Assembly: GCA_020633055.1 (NCBI GenBank)
Contig: JACKEJ010000008.1
Location: forward strand, 186,001-250,000
From: Sandaracinaceae bacterium
GTDB taxonomy: Bacteria > Myxococcota_A > Polyangia > Polyangiales > Houyiibacteriaceae
DNA length: 64,000 bases
Direction: 5' to 3'
Shown: positions 43,528-52,818 of the stretch, piece after piece
How positions within the stretch are numbered: the first letter of the stretch is position 1
How the letters are laid out: each line of letters starts with the position of its first letter
Notes under the pieces: generated by a model
Seen by the model: only the letters and a program-made list of their open reading frames with translations
What the model was told of the DNA's origin: nothing
Databases searched by the model: none
Translations under genes and position numbers: made by a program

Positions 43528-44439
43528 TTACTCCGTGGGTGAGGGCGCGGCGTCCGCGCGGTGGAACCAGGGGATGAGCATCGACGTGCTGGCGATGACC
43601 CCTGCGAAGTGCGGCTTCTTCTCGAGCTGACGCTTCTCCATCATCGGGACGCTGATGAAGAAGAACATGAAGGTGATGGCGGCCGTGCCGAGGATGGTCC
43701 AGGTCCAGTCGGCCGGCGACGCGGCGTAGCCGAACAGGAAGATGCCCCACCAGAAGCTCAGCTCGCCGAAGTAGTTGGGGTGCCGCGAGTAGCGCCACAG
43801 CCCCGTCTGGATGAGCTCGCCGGGCTTCTTGGTCTTGGCGAAGGCGCGCAGCTGCTCGTCCGCCACGGCCTCGATCACGATGGCCCCGAGGGTCACCACC
43901 GTGGCGACACCGTCGATCCACGAGAGGGGCGCGTCGGAGGTCATGGCCGGCCACATGGGCAGGCACGCCAGGAACACCTCGACCGTCGGGAACATGTGGA
44001 TGCCGGCGAAGCTGGCGGGCCAGTAGAGCGCGCCGGTCTTGGCCTTGATGTCGACGTAGCGCCAGTCCTCGTGGTGCAGGCCCGTCCAGCCCACGGCCCA
44101 GTTGTAGGTCAGGCGGACGCCCCAGAGCGTGCACAGACCGAGGCACAGCGCCTGGCGGCTGAGCGTGGCGTCCGTCGCGTGGGTCAGGAAGAACGCCCCG
44201 ATGAGGGGGGGGATGACGCTCCAGTAGGCGTCGTAGAAGCTCGAGTTGCTGAAGGCGACGCTGAACGCGAAGACCGCGCAGGTCGCGACGAAGTCCGCGA
44301 GGAACGCCGTGTAGAGCGGGTTCTCGAGGGGGAAGTAGGCCACGGTGAGCCACGCCGCCGCGATGGCCACGACATAGGCCAGCGTGATGTACGCGAAGGA
44401 CGCGGAGCGGGAGTGCTTGGGAGGGGGATGGGCGCTCAT
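43528..44439 (-). CDS. DUF1295 / steroid 5-alpha-reductase-family membrane protein
   Basis: The 303-residue protein has about seven hydrophobic helices and the family's C-terminal signature LIQTGLWRYSRHPNYFGEL followed by FWWGIFLFG. The earlier GVRLTYNWAVGWTGLHHEDWRYVD is also typical of DUF1295 members. Relatives reduce or methylate lipid-like substrates using NADPH, but the substrate here is unknown. It starts 126 bp from the divergently read gap before ilvA, with a GTCTAC/GTAGAC palindrome between the -10-like TAGACT and the upstream DNA. It heads a two-gene unit with the glutaredoxin-like gene. Confidence 0.9.
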   Translation of the reverse strand: MSAHPPPKHSRSASFAYITLAYVVAIAAAWLTVAYFPLENPLYTAFLADFVATCAVFAFSVAFSNSSFYDAYWSVIPPLIGAFFLTHATDATLSRQALCLGLCTLWGVRLTYNWAVGWTGLHHEDWRYVDIKAKTGALYWPASFAGIHMFPTVEVFLACLPMWPAMTSDAPLSWIDGVATVVTLGAIVIEAVADEQLRAFAKTKKPGELIQTGLWRYSRHPNYFGELSFWWGIFLFGYAASPADWTWTILGTAAITFMFFFISVPMMEKRQLEKKPHFAGVIASTSMLIPWFHRADAAPSPTE

Positions 44440-44450
44440 GAGGGGCCAGA

Positions 44451-44465
44451 GTCTACCGTGTAGAC
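44451..44465. promoter_or_regulatory. Palindrome GTCTAC-CGT-GTAGAC before the DUF1295 gene
   Basis: Six-base perfect arms around a 3-base centre lie 12 bases upstream of the DUF1295 start and overlap a TAGACT box on the minus strand. This is a plausible operator or cis element. Confidence 0.4.
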
Positions 44466-44564
44466 CTCGGACGCGCCCCCTGCCGAGGCGTTACCTCGAA
44501 ACGCCCTAGGTCCGAGACGGTGGGCTTCGCGTGGTAGGCCGCGCGCTCGACCGCGAGGGTGTCG

Positions 44565-45782
44565 CTACCAGGGGAGCAGATCGGCGCGCACGCCGGCGGT
44601 GTGGAGGTTCTCGATCACCTGCCGGGCGTGCGCCGCGTCCAGCGTGTCGATGCGCAGGTCGAGCACGGTGCTGCGCGCCCCCTTGGAGCCAAGGCCATCG
44701 TGGTCGACCTGGACCACGTTGGCGCCCGCGGTGGCGATGATGGAGGACACCAGCGCGAGCCCCCCGGGGATGTCCTCCAGCTCGACACGCACCCGGTTGA
44801 GCCGCCCCTGGTTGGCGAGCCCGCGCAACGTCACGACCGCCAGGGTGCGCGGGTCGATGTTGCCGCCGGACAGCACGAGCGCCACCTCGTGTCCGGCGAA
44901 GACCTCGGGGTGCTCGAGACAGGCGGCGAGGGGTGCAGCCCCCGCGCCTTCCACGACGGTCTTCTCGATCTCGAGCAGCATGGCGATGGCGCGCTCGATG
45001 GTGGCCTCTTTCACGACCAACACGTCGACGCCGTGCGACCCGAGCACGCTCCGCGCGATGCTACCGGGCTGCGACACGGCGATGCCGTCCGCGACCGTGG
45101 ACCCCGGCGCCGGGCTGGCGGCGCGGTGGTGCAGGTGGTCGGCCATGAAGGGGTAGCGCTCGCTCTGCACGCCAATGACGCGCACCGGGCTCTCGTGCCC
45201 ACTGGCGGCCAGCGTGATGCCCGCGAGCAGGCCACCACCCCCAACGGGCGCCACCACGGTATGGAGAGACGGGCGCTGCTCGAGCATCTCGAGGCCGAGC
45301 GTCCCCTGCCCTGCCACCACGGCTGGGTCGTCGAACGGGTGGATGAACTCGAGCCCCCGCTCCGCAGCGAGCTCGCGTGCGCGCACGGCCGACTCCATCA
45401 CGTCGCGGCCTGCGAGCTCCACGGTGGCGCCCAGCGCACGGGTGCGGGCCACCTTCGTAAAAGGCGTGTTGGCGGGCATCACGATGGTGGCGGGCAGCCC
45501 GAGCAGCGACGCGTGGTGCGCCACCCCCTGCGCGTGGTTGCCGGCCGACATCGCGATCACGCCACGCCCCGTGGGCACCTCCAGCAGTCGGTTGCGGGCG
45601 CCGCGTCCCTTGAACGAGCCCGTGAACTGCAGGTTCTCGAACTTGAGGAAGATGCGCGCGCCGGTCAGCTCGGAGAGCGTGTGCGAATAGGTCAGCGGCG
45701 TGGTCGTGAGCGCGTCGCCGATGCGTTCGCGCGCCCGCTGGACGTCGAGCAGCGTCGGGAGAGTGGGGGTCGCGGACGTCAT
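44565..45782 (-). CDS. ilvA: Threonine ammonia-lyase (threonine dehydratase) with ACT domain
   Basis: The 405-residue PLP enzyme has KFENLQFTGSFKGRGARN with Lys58 as the PLP lysine, the SAGNHAQGVAHHA loop, the phosphate-binding GGGGLLAGI and a closing LSGGNID. An ACT domain fills about 325-405 (NRVRVELEDIPGGLALVSSI), as in the catabolic/biosynthetic type II enzymes. It deaminates threonine (and serine) to 2-oxobutanoate for isoleucine synthesis. The start is seven bases after a TACGAT box on the minus strand. It diverges from the MopE-like lipoprotein gene across only 66 bp. Confidence 0.93.
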   Translation of the reverse strand: MTSATPTLPTLLDVQRARERIGDALTTTPLTYSHTLSELTGARIFLKFENLQFTGSFKGRGARNRLLEVPTGRGVIAMSAGNHAQGVAHHASLLGLPATIVMPANTPFTKVARTRALGATVELAGRDVMESAVRARELAAERGLEFIHPFDDPAVVAGQGTLGLEMLEQRPSLHTVVAPVGGGGLLAGITLAASGHESPVRVIGVQSERYPFMADHLHHRAASPAPGSTVADGIAVSQPGSIARSVLGSHGVDVLVVKEATIERAIAMLLEIEKTVVEGAGAAPLAACLEHPEVFAGHEVALVLSGGNIDPRTLAVVTLRGLANQGRLNRVRVELEDIPGGLALVSSIIATAGANVVQVDHDGLGSKGARSTVLDLRIDTLDAAHARQVIENLHTAGVRADLLPW

Positions 45783-45789
45783 CGGGGGG

Positions 45790-45795
45790 ATCGTA
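45790..45795 (-). promoter_or_regulatory. -10 box (TACGAT) of ilvA
   Basis: TACGAT ends seven bases (CCCCCCG) before the ATG at 45782. No Shine-Dalgarno sequence is present. Confidence 0.4.
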
Positions 45796-45835
45796 CGCGA
45801 CGCGTGAGACCACTGGCCACATCCGCGAAAGGCGA

Positions 45836-45841
45836 TACCCT
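45836..45841 (+). promoter_or_regulatory. -10 box (TACCCT) of the MopE/RCC1 gene
   Basis: TACCCT ends seven bases before the ATG at 45849. It faces away from the ilvA box 40 bp to the left. Confidence 0.4.
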
Positions 45842-45848
45842 CGGTGCC

Positions 45849-48143
45849 ATGGTGTGGTCGTCGGTCAGTTGGGTTTGCGCCCCCTTGCGTGAGCCCTGCG
45901 TGGTTGTGTTGCTGGGTGTGCTGATCGCCTCCTTGGCCGCGGGCTGTGGTGACGGTGAGGCGCAGTCCGCAGACCAAGGCCACGAGAGCGCCTCGGTGTG
46001 TGGGCAACACGCGGACTGCGACGACGGTCAGTTCTGCAATGGGCCCGAGCGTTGCCTGCCCGCCAGCGCGGACGCCGACCCGCGTGGCTGCGTCTTGGGC
46101 ACCCCACCCTGCTTGGCCGGGCAGACCTGCGACGAGACGGACCACTGCATCACCAACTGCAGCCTCGACAGCGACGCCGACCGAGACGGTCATGCGGCGA
46201 TCGGCTGCGGCGGCGACGACTGCGACGACGCGGACGCCAACCGCTTCCCGAGCAACCTCGAGACGTGCGACGACGGACACGACGAGGACTGCGACTTCGC
46301 GACGGTTGGAACCCTCGACGCGGACGCCGACGGCCAGGTGTCGGCGACGTGCTGCAACGACCGTGGCACGAACGCCGAACCCGTGTGCGGGCCAGACTGT
46401 GACGACGGTCGCGCGCAGACGGGCGTTGGCGCCACCGAGACGTGCAACCTGGTGGACGACGACTGCGACGGCACGGTGGACGAGGACTCCCTGCTGCCGC
46501 AGTACGAAGACCTCGATCGCGACGGCGTGGGCAACAGCGCGCGCCCGGTCATGGCGTGCGCGGGTGCGGCGGGCGTCTCGTCCATCGGGGGCGACTGCGA
46601 CGACCTGCTCGCCCTGCGCAGCCCACGTCAAGCGGAGGTGTGCGACGTGGCCGACAACGACTGCGACGAGAGCGTGGACGAAGACACCGTGGCCATCGCC
46701 TGGTACCGCGACGGAGACCGCGACGGGTTCGGAGACGTGAACGCGCCCGCGCCCGCGCTCTCGTGCTCGCCGCCGATGGGCTACGTGCTGCTGCCGCTCG
46801 ACTGCGACGACAAGGACCCCTCACAGGCACCGGGCGCTCCCGAGCGCTGCAACGCCGCTGACGACGACTGTGACGGCGTCGTCGACGAGGGTGCCTGCAC
46901 GCTGCCCGACGGAGGCGTCTTGGATGCTGGCGTAGACGCGGGCTACGACGCTGGCTTCACCGATCCGTGCGAAGGCTGCACCTGGCGCTACGCGTGCGTC
47001 AGTGACTGCGACGACCCCCGCCGGCTGGGCGTAGGGGTCAACCACGTGTGCGCCGTCTCGGAGCACGGCAACGTGTATTGCTGGGGAAGCAACTACGCTG
47101 GCCAAGTCGGAGACGACCAATACACGGTCTACGACCGCCCGGTACGCGTGAACCTGCCGGCGCGCGCAGAGCAAGTGGAAGGCGGCGCGAACTTCACGTG
47201 CGCGCGACTGGTGGACGGAAGCGCCTACTGCTGGGGCGCAGGCGGACACGGTCAGCTCGGGGATGGGCCCGCGCCGCACGCCGACTGCGACGGGAACGGC
47301 CTCGACTGCTCGCCCACGCCAGTCCGCGTGGACCTCCCCGCCGGGACGAGCGCGATCGAGCTGGGCCTCGGGCGACGCTTCGCATGCGCGCGCCTCGACG
47401 ACGGAACAGTGGCCTGCTGGGGGGCGAACGGGAACGGCGAGGTGGGCAACGGGGGCTCGGGAGCCGATGTGCCGACGCCCACGCGCGTCGTGGCACCCAC
47501 GACGGAGACGGGCGTCCTGACGGGCGCCATCGCCCTCGCGGTCAACTACGAGAACGCCTGCGTGCTGCGCGCATTCGGGCAGGGCTGGTGCTGGGGTCAG
47601 AACTACCGCGCGCAGCTGGGCGACGGCCCCAGCATCTCACCCGCCCCCGTGCGCTGGCGCTCGAACGTGGCGCTGCGCAGCATCTCCGTCGGCTGGCAGA
47701 ACGTGTGTGGCGTCACCTATGGCAACGCGCTCGTGTGCATGGGCGACAACAGCGGCGGACAGCTGGGGCTGGGCGCGACCACGCCCGTGATCAGCGACGT
47801 CCCCGTCACGCCCGCGTGGGGAGCGTCGACCAACTACACGGTCGGAGGCGCGTTCCATCGCTGCGTGGTCGGCCACGACAACCAGGTGCGCTGCGTCGGC
47901 GCCGACGAGAACGGGCAGCTGGGCGACGGCGACCCGCCGCCGAGCGCCACGTGCAGCTATGGTGGCTCGTGCGCGACCTCCCCCGTGCCCGTGATGCTCG
48001 GTCCCGTCAGCGACCTCGACGTGTCGGACGAGGTCACATGCGCCATCGCGACGGGCGGCGTGTACTGCTGGGGCCCCAACGGCGGCGGCATGCCGAACGT
48101 GATGACGCCCGCGACCGCGCCCGTGTTGGTCGAGGGTCCCTGA
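45849..48143 (+). CDS. Lipoprotein with MopE-type metal-binding repeats and RCC1 repeats
   Basis: The 764-residue lipoprotein has its lipobox at Cys33 (SLAAGC). Residues about 90-355 hold four MopE-like repeats with the pattern D-C-D-D...CN..DDDCDG.VDE (for example CNLVDDDCDGTVDE and CNAADDDCDGVVDEG), which bind calcium or other metals. A DAG-rich spacer leads to a regulator-of-chromosome-condensation (RCC1) propeller region over about 385-764, with blades such as HVCAVSEHGNVYCWGSNYAG and FACARLDDGTVACWGANGNG. Each blade carries a Cys pair, so it is disulfide-rich and extracellular, likely a surface adhesin or scaffold. Partners are unknown. Confidence 0.9.
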   Translation: MVWSSVSWVCAPLREPCVVVLLGVLIASLAAGCGDGEAQSADQGHESASVCGQHADCDDGQFCNGPERCLPASADADPRGCVLGTPPCLAGQTCDETDHCITNCSLDSDADRDGHAAIGCGGDDCDDADANRFPSNLETCDDGHDEDCDFATVGTLDADADGQVSATCCNDRGTNAEPVCGPDCDDGRAQTGVGATETCNLVDDDCDGTVDEDSLLPQYEDLDRDGVGNSARPVMACAGAAGVSSIGGDCDDLLALRSPRQAEVCDVADNDCDESVDEDTVAIAWYRDGDRDGFGDVNAPAPALSCSPPMGYVLLPLDCDDKDPSQAPGAPERCNAADDDCDGVVDEGACTLPDGGVLDAGVDAGYDAGFTDPCEGCTWRYACVSDCDDPRRLGVGVNHVCAVSEHGNVYCWGSNYAGQVGDDQYTVYDRPVRVNLPARAEQVEGGANFTCARLVDGSAYCWGAGGHGQLGDGPAPHADCDGNGLDCSPTPVRVDLPAGTSAIELGLGRRFACARLDDGTVACWGANGNGEVGNGGSGADVPTPTRVVAPTTETGVLTGAIALAVNYENACVLRAFGQGWCWGQNYRAQLGDGPSISPAPVRWRSNVALRSISVGWQNVCGVTYGNALVCMGDNSGGQLGLGATTPVISDVPVTPAWGASTNYTVGGAFHRCVVGHDNQVRCVGADENGQLGDGDPPPSATCSYGGSCATSPVPVMLGPVSDLDVSDEVTCAIATGGVYCWGPNGGGMPNVMTPATAPVLVEGP

Positions 48144-48168
48144 CCCCCGTCACGACCTGCATGGCGGC

Positions 48169-49185
48169 TCAGCTGTGGAGCGCGGTCACGAGCGCCGCCT
48201 CGCACTCGCCGGACAGCGCAATCGGGGTCGCGAGGGCGACACGCTGGACCACCCCCTCGTAGCGCGCGCATAGCTGGGCGGCGGCCTCGTCCGGGGTGCC
48301 GACGCACGCGATGCGTCCGAGCAGGCCGTCGTCGACGCGGGCGGCCATCTCCATCCACTTACCCTGCTTGGAGAGCGCGTGCAGCTCGGGGTGCAGCTCG
48401 CCGTATCCCTCCGCCTCGAGCACGTGGCGGTACGCGGGGGTGGAGCCGTAGAAGGCGATCTGGGCGCGCACGGCCTCGCGCACCATCTTCTGCTCGCGCT
48501 CGTCGCGGCCACTCACCACCAGCACTTGCGCGGACAGCTCGAGCTGGTCGCGCGTGCGGCCCGTGCGCGCCAGCCCGCGCTCGAGGGCCGGCAGCGTGGT
48601 CTCTTGCAGCGTCTTCTGGCTGTGCAGCGGGTGCACCAGGTGTCCGTCGGCCACCTCGCCAGCGCACTCGACCATGTTGTTGCCCACGCCGCCGAGTGTG
48701 ACCTTGGGGCGCGGTCCGGCGAGCTTGCCCGGCTTGAACATGGGCGGCATGAGGGTGTGCTTGTAGAACTCGCCGCGGAAGTCGAGCTTGGCCCCCGTCA
48801 TCCAGCAGTCGAAGATGGCGTGGTAGGCCTGCACGAACTCGCGCATGCGTGAGACGGGCTTGCCCCAGGGCATGCTGTAGCGGGACTCGACGTGCGGGCG
48901 GATCTGCGAGCCCAGCCCGAGCGTGAAGCGCCCCTTGCTGAAGTGCTGGAGGTCCCAGGCTAGGTTGGCAGCGGTCATCGGGGTGCGCGCGAAGGCGATG
49001 GCCACGCCCGTCGCGATCTCGAGCGACGTGTGCTCGGCCGCGAGCAAGAGCGGCATGAACGGCTCGTGCGGCCCCTCGAACGTGAACGTTCCGTCGAAGC
49101 CGCGCTCCGCGATGTCACGCGCGCGCTGGGGCACGGCGGCGAGGTCCGAGGCGAGCAGAGGGGCGTCGAGGCGGAAGGTGATCAT
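48169..49185 (-). CDS. LLM-class flavin-dependent oxidoreductase
   Basis: The 338-residue protein is a luciferase-like monooxygenase-fold enzyme: the N-terminal DGTFTFEGPHEPF, IATGVAIAFARTPMTAANLAWDLQHFSKGRFTLGLGS and a late RIACVGTPDEAA. The arrangement best fits the F420-dependent subfamily. It would use a reduced deazaflavin or flavin for oxidoreduction, and the substrate is unknown. There is no Shine-Dalgarno sequence and no clear -10 box before its ATG. It converges on the MopE/RCC1 gene, leaving 25 bp between their ends. Confidence 0.9.
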   Translation of the reverse strand: MITFRLDAPLLASDLAAVPQRARDIAERGFDGTFTFEGPHEPFMPLLLAAEHTSLEIATGVAIAFARTPMTAANLAWDLQHFSKGRFTLGLGSQIRPHVESRYSMPWGKPVSRMREFVQAYHAIFDCWMTGAKLDFRGEFYKHTLMPPMFKPGKLAGPRPKVTLGGVGNNMVECAGEVADGHLVHPLHSQKTLQETTLPALERGLARTGRTRDQLELSAQVLVVSGRDEREQKMVREAVRAQIAFYGSTPAYRHVLEAEGYGELHPELHALSKQGKWMEMAARVDDGLLGRIACVGTPDEAAAQLCARYEGVVQRVALATPIALSGECEAALVTALHS

Positions 49186-49326
49186 GCGAGGCGGGCTCCA
49201 CGAGGGACGGGGACGGGGCCGGGGGAGAGGCGAGCGACACGCTGCGACGCGACGCGGCGGCCGGCAGCATACGCGATGTCGTGCTCACGGGCGGAACCGC
49301 TGAGCGACCGCTGCTGCCCCCGGACT

Positions 49327-52300
49327 TCACACGCCGAAGAGCACAGCGCGGCTGGGCTGGCCCGTGGCGCGCGTGATGGCGTCCGCGTAGAGCCGCACCT
49401 GCACGAGGTAGTGCGGCGCGGCGGTGTCGCCGAGGTCCGTCTTGAAGTCCACCACGGTCCAGGTGTCGCCCTCGCGGAAGGCGAGGTCCACGATGCCCTC
49501 CACCAGCGTGTCGTCCGGCGCGCGCAGCAGGATGGGGGTCTCGCGCCGCAGCGCGTCGGCGGCCACCGCCCGCTGCATCAGGGGGTGCGCGAAGGCGGCG
49601 GTCACGGCCGCGACGGCGGCGCGCTGCTCGTCTGGTGTTGCACCCAGCACCCGCGCGTGGGCGTGAGCCAGGTCGTCGGTAGCGCGCGCGTCCGCGTCGA
49701 ACGGCAGCTCGGCCAGCAGCGCGTGGACCAGCGTGCCGAAGCGTGGGCCGCGCGGGCGCTCGGCGCGTGAGGCGGTGGTGTGGGCGAGCTCCACGTGCTG
49801 CCCCCCACGCACCCAGCGCGCGGTCTCTGGGTCCTTGGAGGTGAACGTGACCGGTTGAGCGCGGTGCGCCCGCGTGCTGGCGCGTTCGCGCAGCTCCTCG
49901 TGCTCCGCGCGGAAGGCACGGTACTCCGCCTCGCCCTCCGCGGCCTGACCGCGCTCGTCCTGCACCAAGAGTGACGCGTGGCGGCTGCCGCCGGGGTCGT
50001 CTACGCGGGGCAGCAGCGCGGGGTCCCACCAGACCACGCTCACCCCGCCACGCAGCCCCTCGTGCAAGCCTGGGCGCACCGTCTCCTCGGGCTGCTCGGC
50101 ATCCAGCACGCTGCTCTCACCAAAGTCGGGGCAGCCCGGCGCGGGGCCGCTCGAGCGCTTGGCGGCTGGCTCTGGATGCAGGGCGTTGGCGAGCGGCGTG
50201 AGCCACCACTGCGGGTGCTCGCCCAGCCCGGTGGTGGGCACCACGAGCAGATCCTGCGCGCGCGTGCTGGCCACGTAGAGCAAGCGCAGGGCCTCGGCGC
50301 GGTCGGCCTCGAGCACCTCCTCCGCGTGCTCGCGCAGCGTGATCGGTAGGCAGCCGGCCAGCGAGCGCACGGCCAGCCCCTGCTCGGGGTCCACGTAGCG
50401 CGAGGGGCGCGACCAGGCGGCGTTCTCGGTGGGCGAGCACAGGATCACGACGGGGAACTCGAGGCCCTTGGCCTTGTGCACGGTCATCACGCGCACGCCC
50501 TCGGCGCCCTCCTCCACGATGGACGCGTTGCCCCCGCCGCGCTCGGTGTCGGCCGCCGACTCGAGCCACGTGACGAAGGCGCGGAACGACGTGGTGCCAC
50601 GCACGTCGAAGCGCCGCCCGTGATCGACGACCCGCAGCACGTTGGCCAGCGCCTGTTCGCCCGACGGCCAGAACGCCAGCGAGGCGTGCGCGCGGGTCTC
50701 GGCCAGCAGCTGCGTGACCGTCTCGGCGATGGGCAGGCGGTTGCGCCGCAGGCTCAGGCGACGCAGCACGTCCATGGCGGCGTGCACTGCCTCGAGGGCG
50801 TCGTCCCCCAGCAGCGCCTCGGGCGCCACGGGGCGCGTGGGGCTCAGGTGCCCGAGGGTGTCCTTGAACGCGAGGAGCGCGTCGTCGGCCAACGCGAAGA
50901 AGGGCCCGTGCAGCGCGGCGTAGACCGACAGCTCGTCGTCGGGCCACTCGATGGCGGAGAGCACCTGACGCAGCGCGACCACCTCCTCGCGATCGTGGAA
51001 CGTGCGCCCACCCATCAGCACGTGGGGCACCTGGCGCCGTTCGAGCGCGTCCACATAGGCGCGCACCGGGTCTTCCTTGTAGGTGGAGTGCAAGCTCTTG
51101 AAGAGCAGGCACACGTGGCGCGGCGCGACCGGCACCTCGGCGCCGCCCTCCGTCACCGTGAAGCCCGAGCGCTGCACCAGCCACGACACGAACGCGCCCA
51201 CGGCGTCCGGCAGCGACTCCTCCACCGAGCCCTTGACCGGCCCCTCGCGCCAGAGGCGCACGCGCGGGGCGGGCAGCGCGATCACCGCGGGCTGTGAGGG
51301 GCGGGCTGTGCGGTGGGGCGCTAGCGGGACGTACTGCGCCTGCGAGCCGTCGTCCATCGGGACCATGGCCGCCTCGAACGCGGCGTTGACCACGGCCTGG
51401 ATGCCGGGCAGCGAGCGGAAGCTAGTCTGCAGGTAGAGCACCTCGGCCCCATCCCGCGAAAGGTGGCGCTTCACGCCCTCGTAGATCCGCACGTCCGCGC
51501 GGCGAAAGCGGTAGATGCTCTGCTTGGGGTCGCCCACGACGAAGAGCTTGCCGGGCACCACACGCGCGAGCCGCCACGCCTCGCGCGCCTCGCGCACATC
51601 GACGAGGGGCGCGTCCGGGTCGCTCGCGAGCAGCAGCAGGATGTCGGCCTGCAGCGGGTCGGTGTCTTGGAACTCGTCCACGAACAGGTGCGTGAAGCTG
51701 CGCTGCCACGCGGTGCGCACCTGGGCGTCACGCACCAACAGCTCGCGCGTGCGCAGCATCAGGTCCGTGAAGTCCAGCCAGCCCGCGCGCTGCTTGAGGG
51801 CCTCGTAGTCGCGCACCACCTCGCGCAGCAGCTCGCGCAGCGAGGACGCCAGCTCGGCCTCCACCTGCGCGGCGAACGCACCGAGCTCCTCGCGCAGCTC
51901 GTCGCGCCGCTGCAGCAGCGCGTCACGTTCGCCCGCCGCGAAGTCGCGCGGATAGCCCTGGTGGTTCCACGCGCGCCACTCGGTCAGCAGGCCGCACAGC
52001 TGCGCCTCGAGACCGTCGTAGTCGCGACCCAGGCCCACGCGCTCCTCGCGCGCCACGGCGTCCACGGCGGGCGCAGCCAGGGCGTGCAGCGCGGCCACCA
52101 GCTTGCTCTTGGGGTTGCCCGCGTTCGCGCGCTCGTCCACGTCCACCAACGCGTCCACCAGCGCGTCGATCGCGTCCTCGCGCGAGAACGCGGGCGGTGG
52201 GGGCCACGGGGCGTCGAAGTCGCGGTCGTCCACCAGCGACATGGCGGCCGCGCGCAGCAGCCCGCTGGCCCCCTGGTCGGCGTCGAAGCCCCCGCGGCGC

Positions 52301-52818
52301 AGCAGGCGCGTCAGGGCGGCGGGGGGCGCCACCAGCGTGCGGGCGAGCCAGTCGTCGAAGGCGCGCTCGAGGAGCGCCGCCACCTGGTCCTCGCTCGCCA
52401 TCTCGAAGGCCGGATCCACGTTGGCCTCGATCGGGCGCTCGCGCAGGAGGTCCGCGCAGAACGAGTGGATGGTCCCGATGCGCGCCACCTCCAGCTCGGC
52501 CAGCGCCTGCTCCAGGTGCGGCACCTGCGCCGCTGTGCGCGCATCGCCCGCCACGCGCGCCTCGAGCGCAGCCTGCCGCGCCTCTTCCAGCGCCCGACGC
52601 AGGCGCAGCTTCATCTCGCCCGCGGCCTTGTCGGTGAACGTCACCGCGGCCATGCGCGACAAGCGCTCGCCGCGCGCCACCAGCGCCACGATGCGCCGCA
52701 CCAGCTCGGTGGTCTTGCCCGTGCCGGCCGCAGCCTCCACCACGAAGGTGGTGTCGAGCCGCGTGCGGATGGCCTCGCGCGCCTGGGCGTCCGTCGGCGT
52801 CGTGGATGTCGCGCTCAC
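49327..52818 (-). CDS. addA: AddA/RecB-type helicase-nuclease subunit
   Basis: The 1163-residue protein has all UvrD-family helicase motifs: Walker A EAAAGTGKTTE (28-38), HLFVDEFQDTDPLQADIL, FVVGDPKQSIYRFRRADV, VMTVHKAKGLEFPVVIL and RLLYVASTRAQDLLVV. The C-terminal nuclease carries EGIVDLAFREGDTWTVVDFKTD with the metal-binding acids and Lys. With the next subunit it should unwind and resect broken DNA ends for RecA. The GTG start overlaps the TGA of the partner gene upstream (GTGA at 52815-52818), which fixes the start and couples the two subunits. Confidence 0.9.
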   Translation of the reverse strand: MSATSTTPTDAQAREAIRTRLDTTFVVEAAAGTGKTTELVRRIVALVARGERLSRMAAVTFTDKAAGEMKLRLRRALEEARQAALEARVAGDARTAAQVPHLEQALAELEVARIGTIHSFCADLLRERPIEANVDPAFEMASEDQVAALLERAFDDWLARTLVAPPAALTRLLRRGGFDADQGASGLLRAAAMSLVDDRDFDAPWPPPPAFSREDAIDALVDALVDVDERANAGNPKSKLVAALHALAAPAVDAVAREERVGLGRDYDGLEAQLCGLLTEWRAWNHQGYPRDFAAGERDALLQRRDELREELGAFAAQVEAELASSLRELLREVVRDYEALKQRAGWLDFTDLMLRTRELLVRDAQVRTAWQRSFTHLFVDEFQDTDPLQADILLLLASDPDAPLVDVREAREAWRLARVVPGKLFVVGDPKQSIYRFRRADVRIYEGVKRHLSRDGAEVLYLQTSFRSLPGIQAVVNAAFEAAMVPMDDGSQAQYVPLAPHRTARPSQPAVIALPAPRVRLWREGPVKGSVEESLPDAVGAFVSWLVQRSGFTVTEGGAEVPVAPRHVCLLFKSLHSTYKEDPVRAYVDALERRQVPHVLMGGRTFHDREEVVALRQVLSAIEWPDDELSVYAALHGPFFALADDALLAFKDTLGHLSPTRPVAPEALLGDDALEAVHAAMDVLRRLSLRRNRLPIAETVTQLLAETRAHASLAFWPSGEQALANVLRVVDHGRRFDVRGTTSFRAFVTWLESAADTERGGGNASIVEEGAEGVRVMTVHKAKGLEFPVVILCSPTENAAWSRPSRYVDPEQGLAVRSLAGCLPITLREHAEEVLEADRAEALRLLYVASTRAQDLLVVPTTGLGEHPQWWLTPLANALHPEPAAKRSSGPAPGCPDFGESSVLDAEQPEETVRPGLHEGLRGGVSVVWWDPALLPRVDDPGGSRHASLLVQDERGQAAEGEAEYRAFRAEHEELRERASTRAHRAQPVTFTSKDPETARWVRGGQHVELAHTTASRAERPRGPRFGTLVHALLAELPFDADARATDDLAHAHARVLGATPDEQRAAVAAVTAAFAHPLMQRAVAADALRRETPILLRAPDDTLVEGIVDLAFREGDTWTVVDFKTDLGDTAAPHYLVQVRLYADAITRATGQPSRAVLFGV

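Noticed and set aside
44440..44564. tRNA-like or structured RNA in the gap between the DUF1295 gene and ilvA
   Set aside because: The only inverted repeat is the short GTCTAC palindrome; no cloverleaf or other long pairing is seen.
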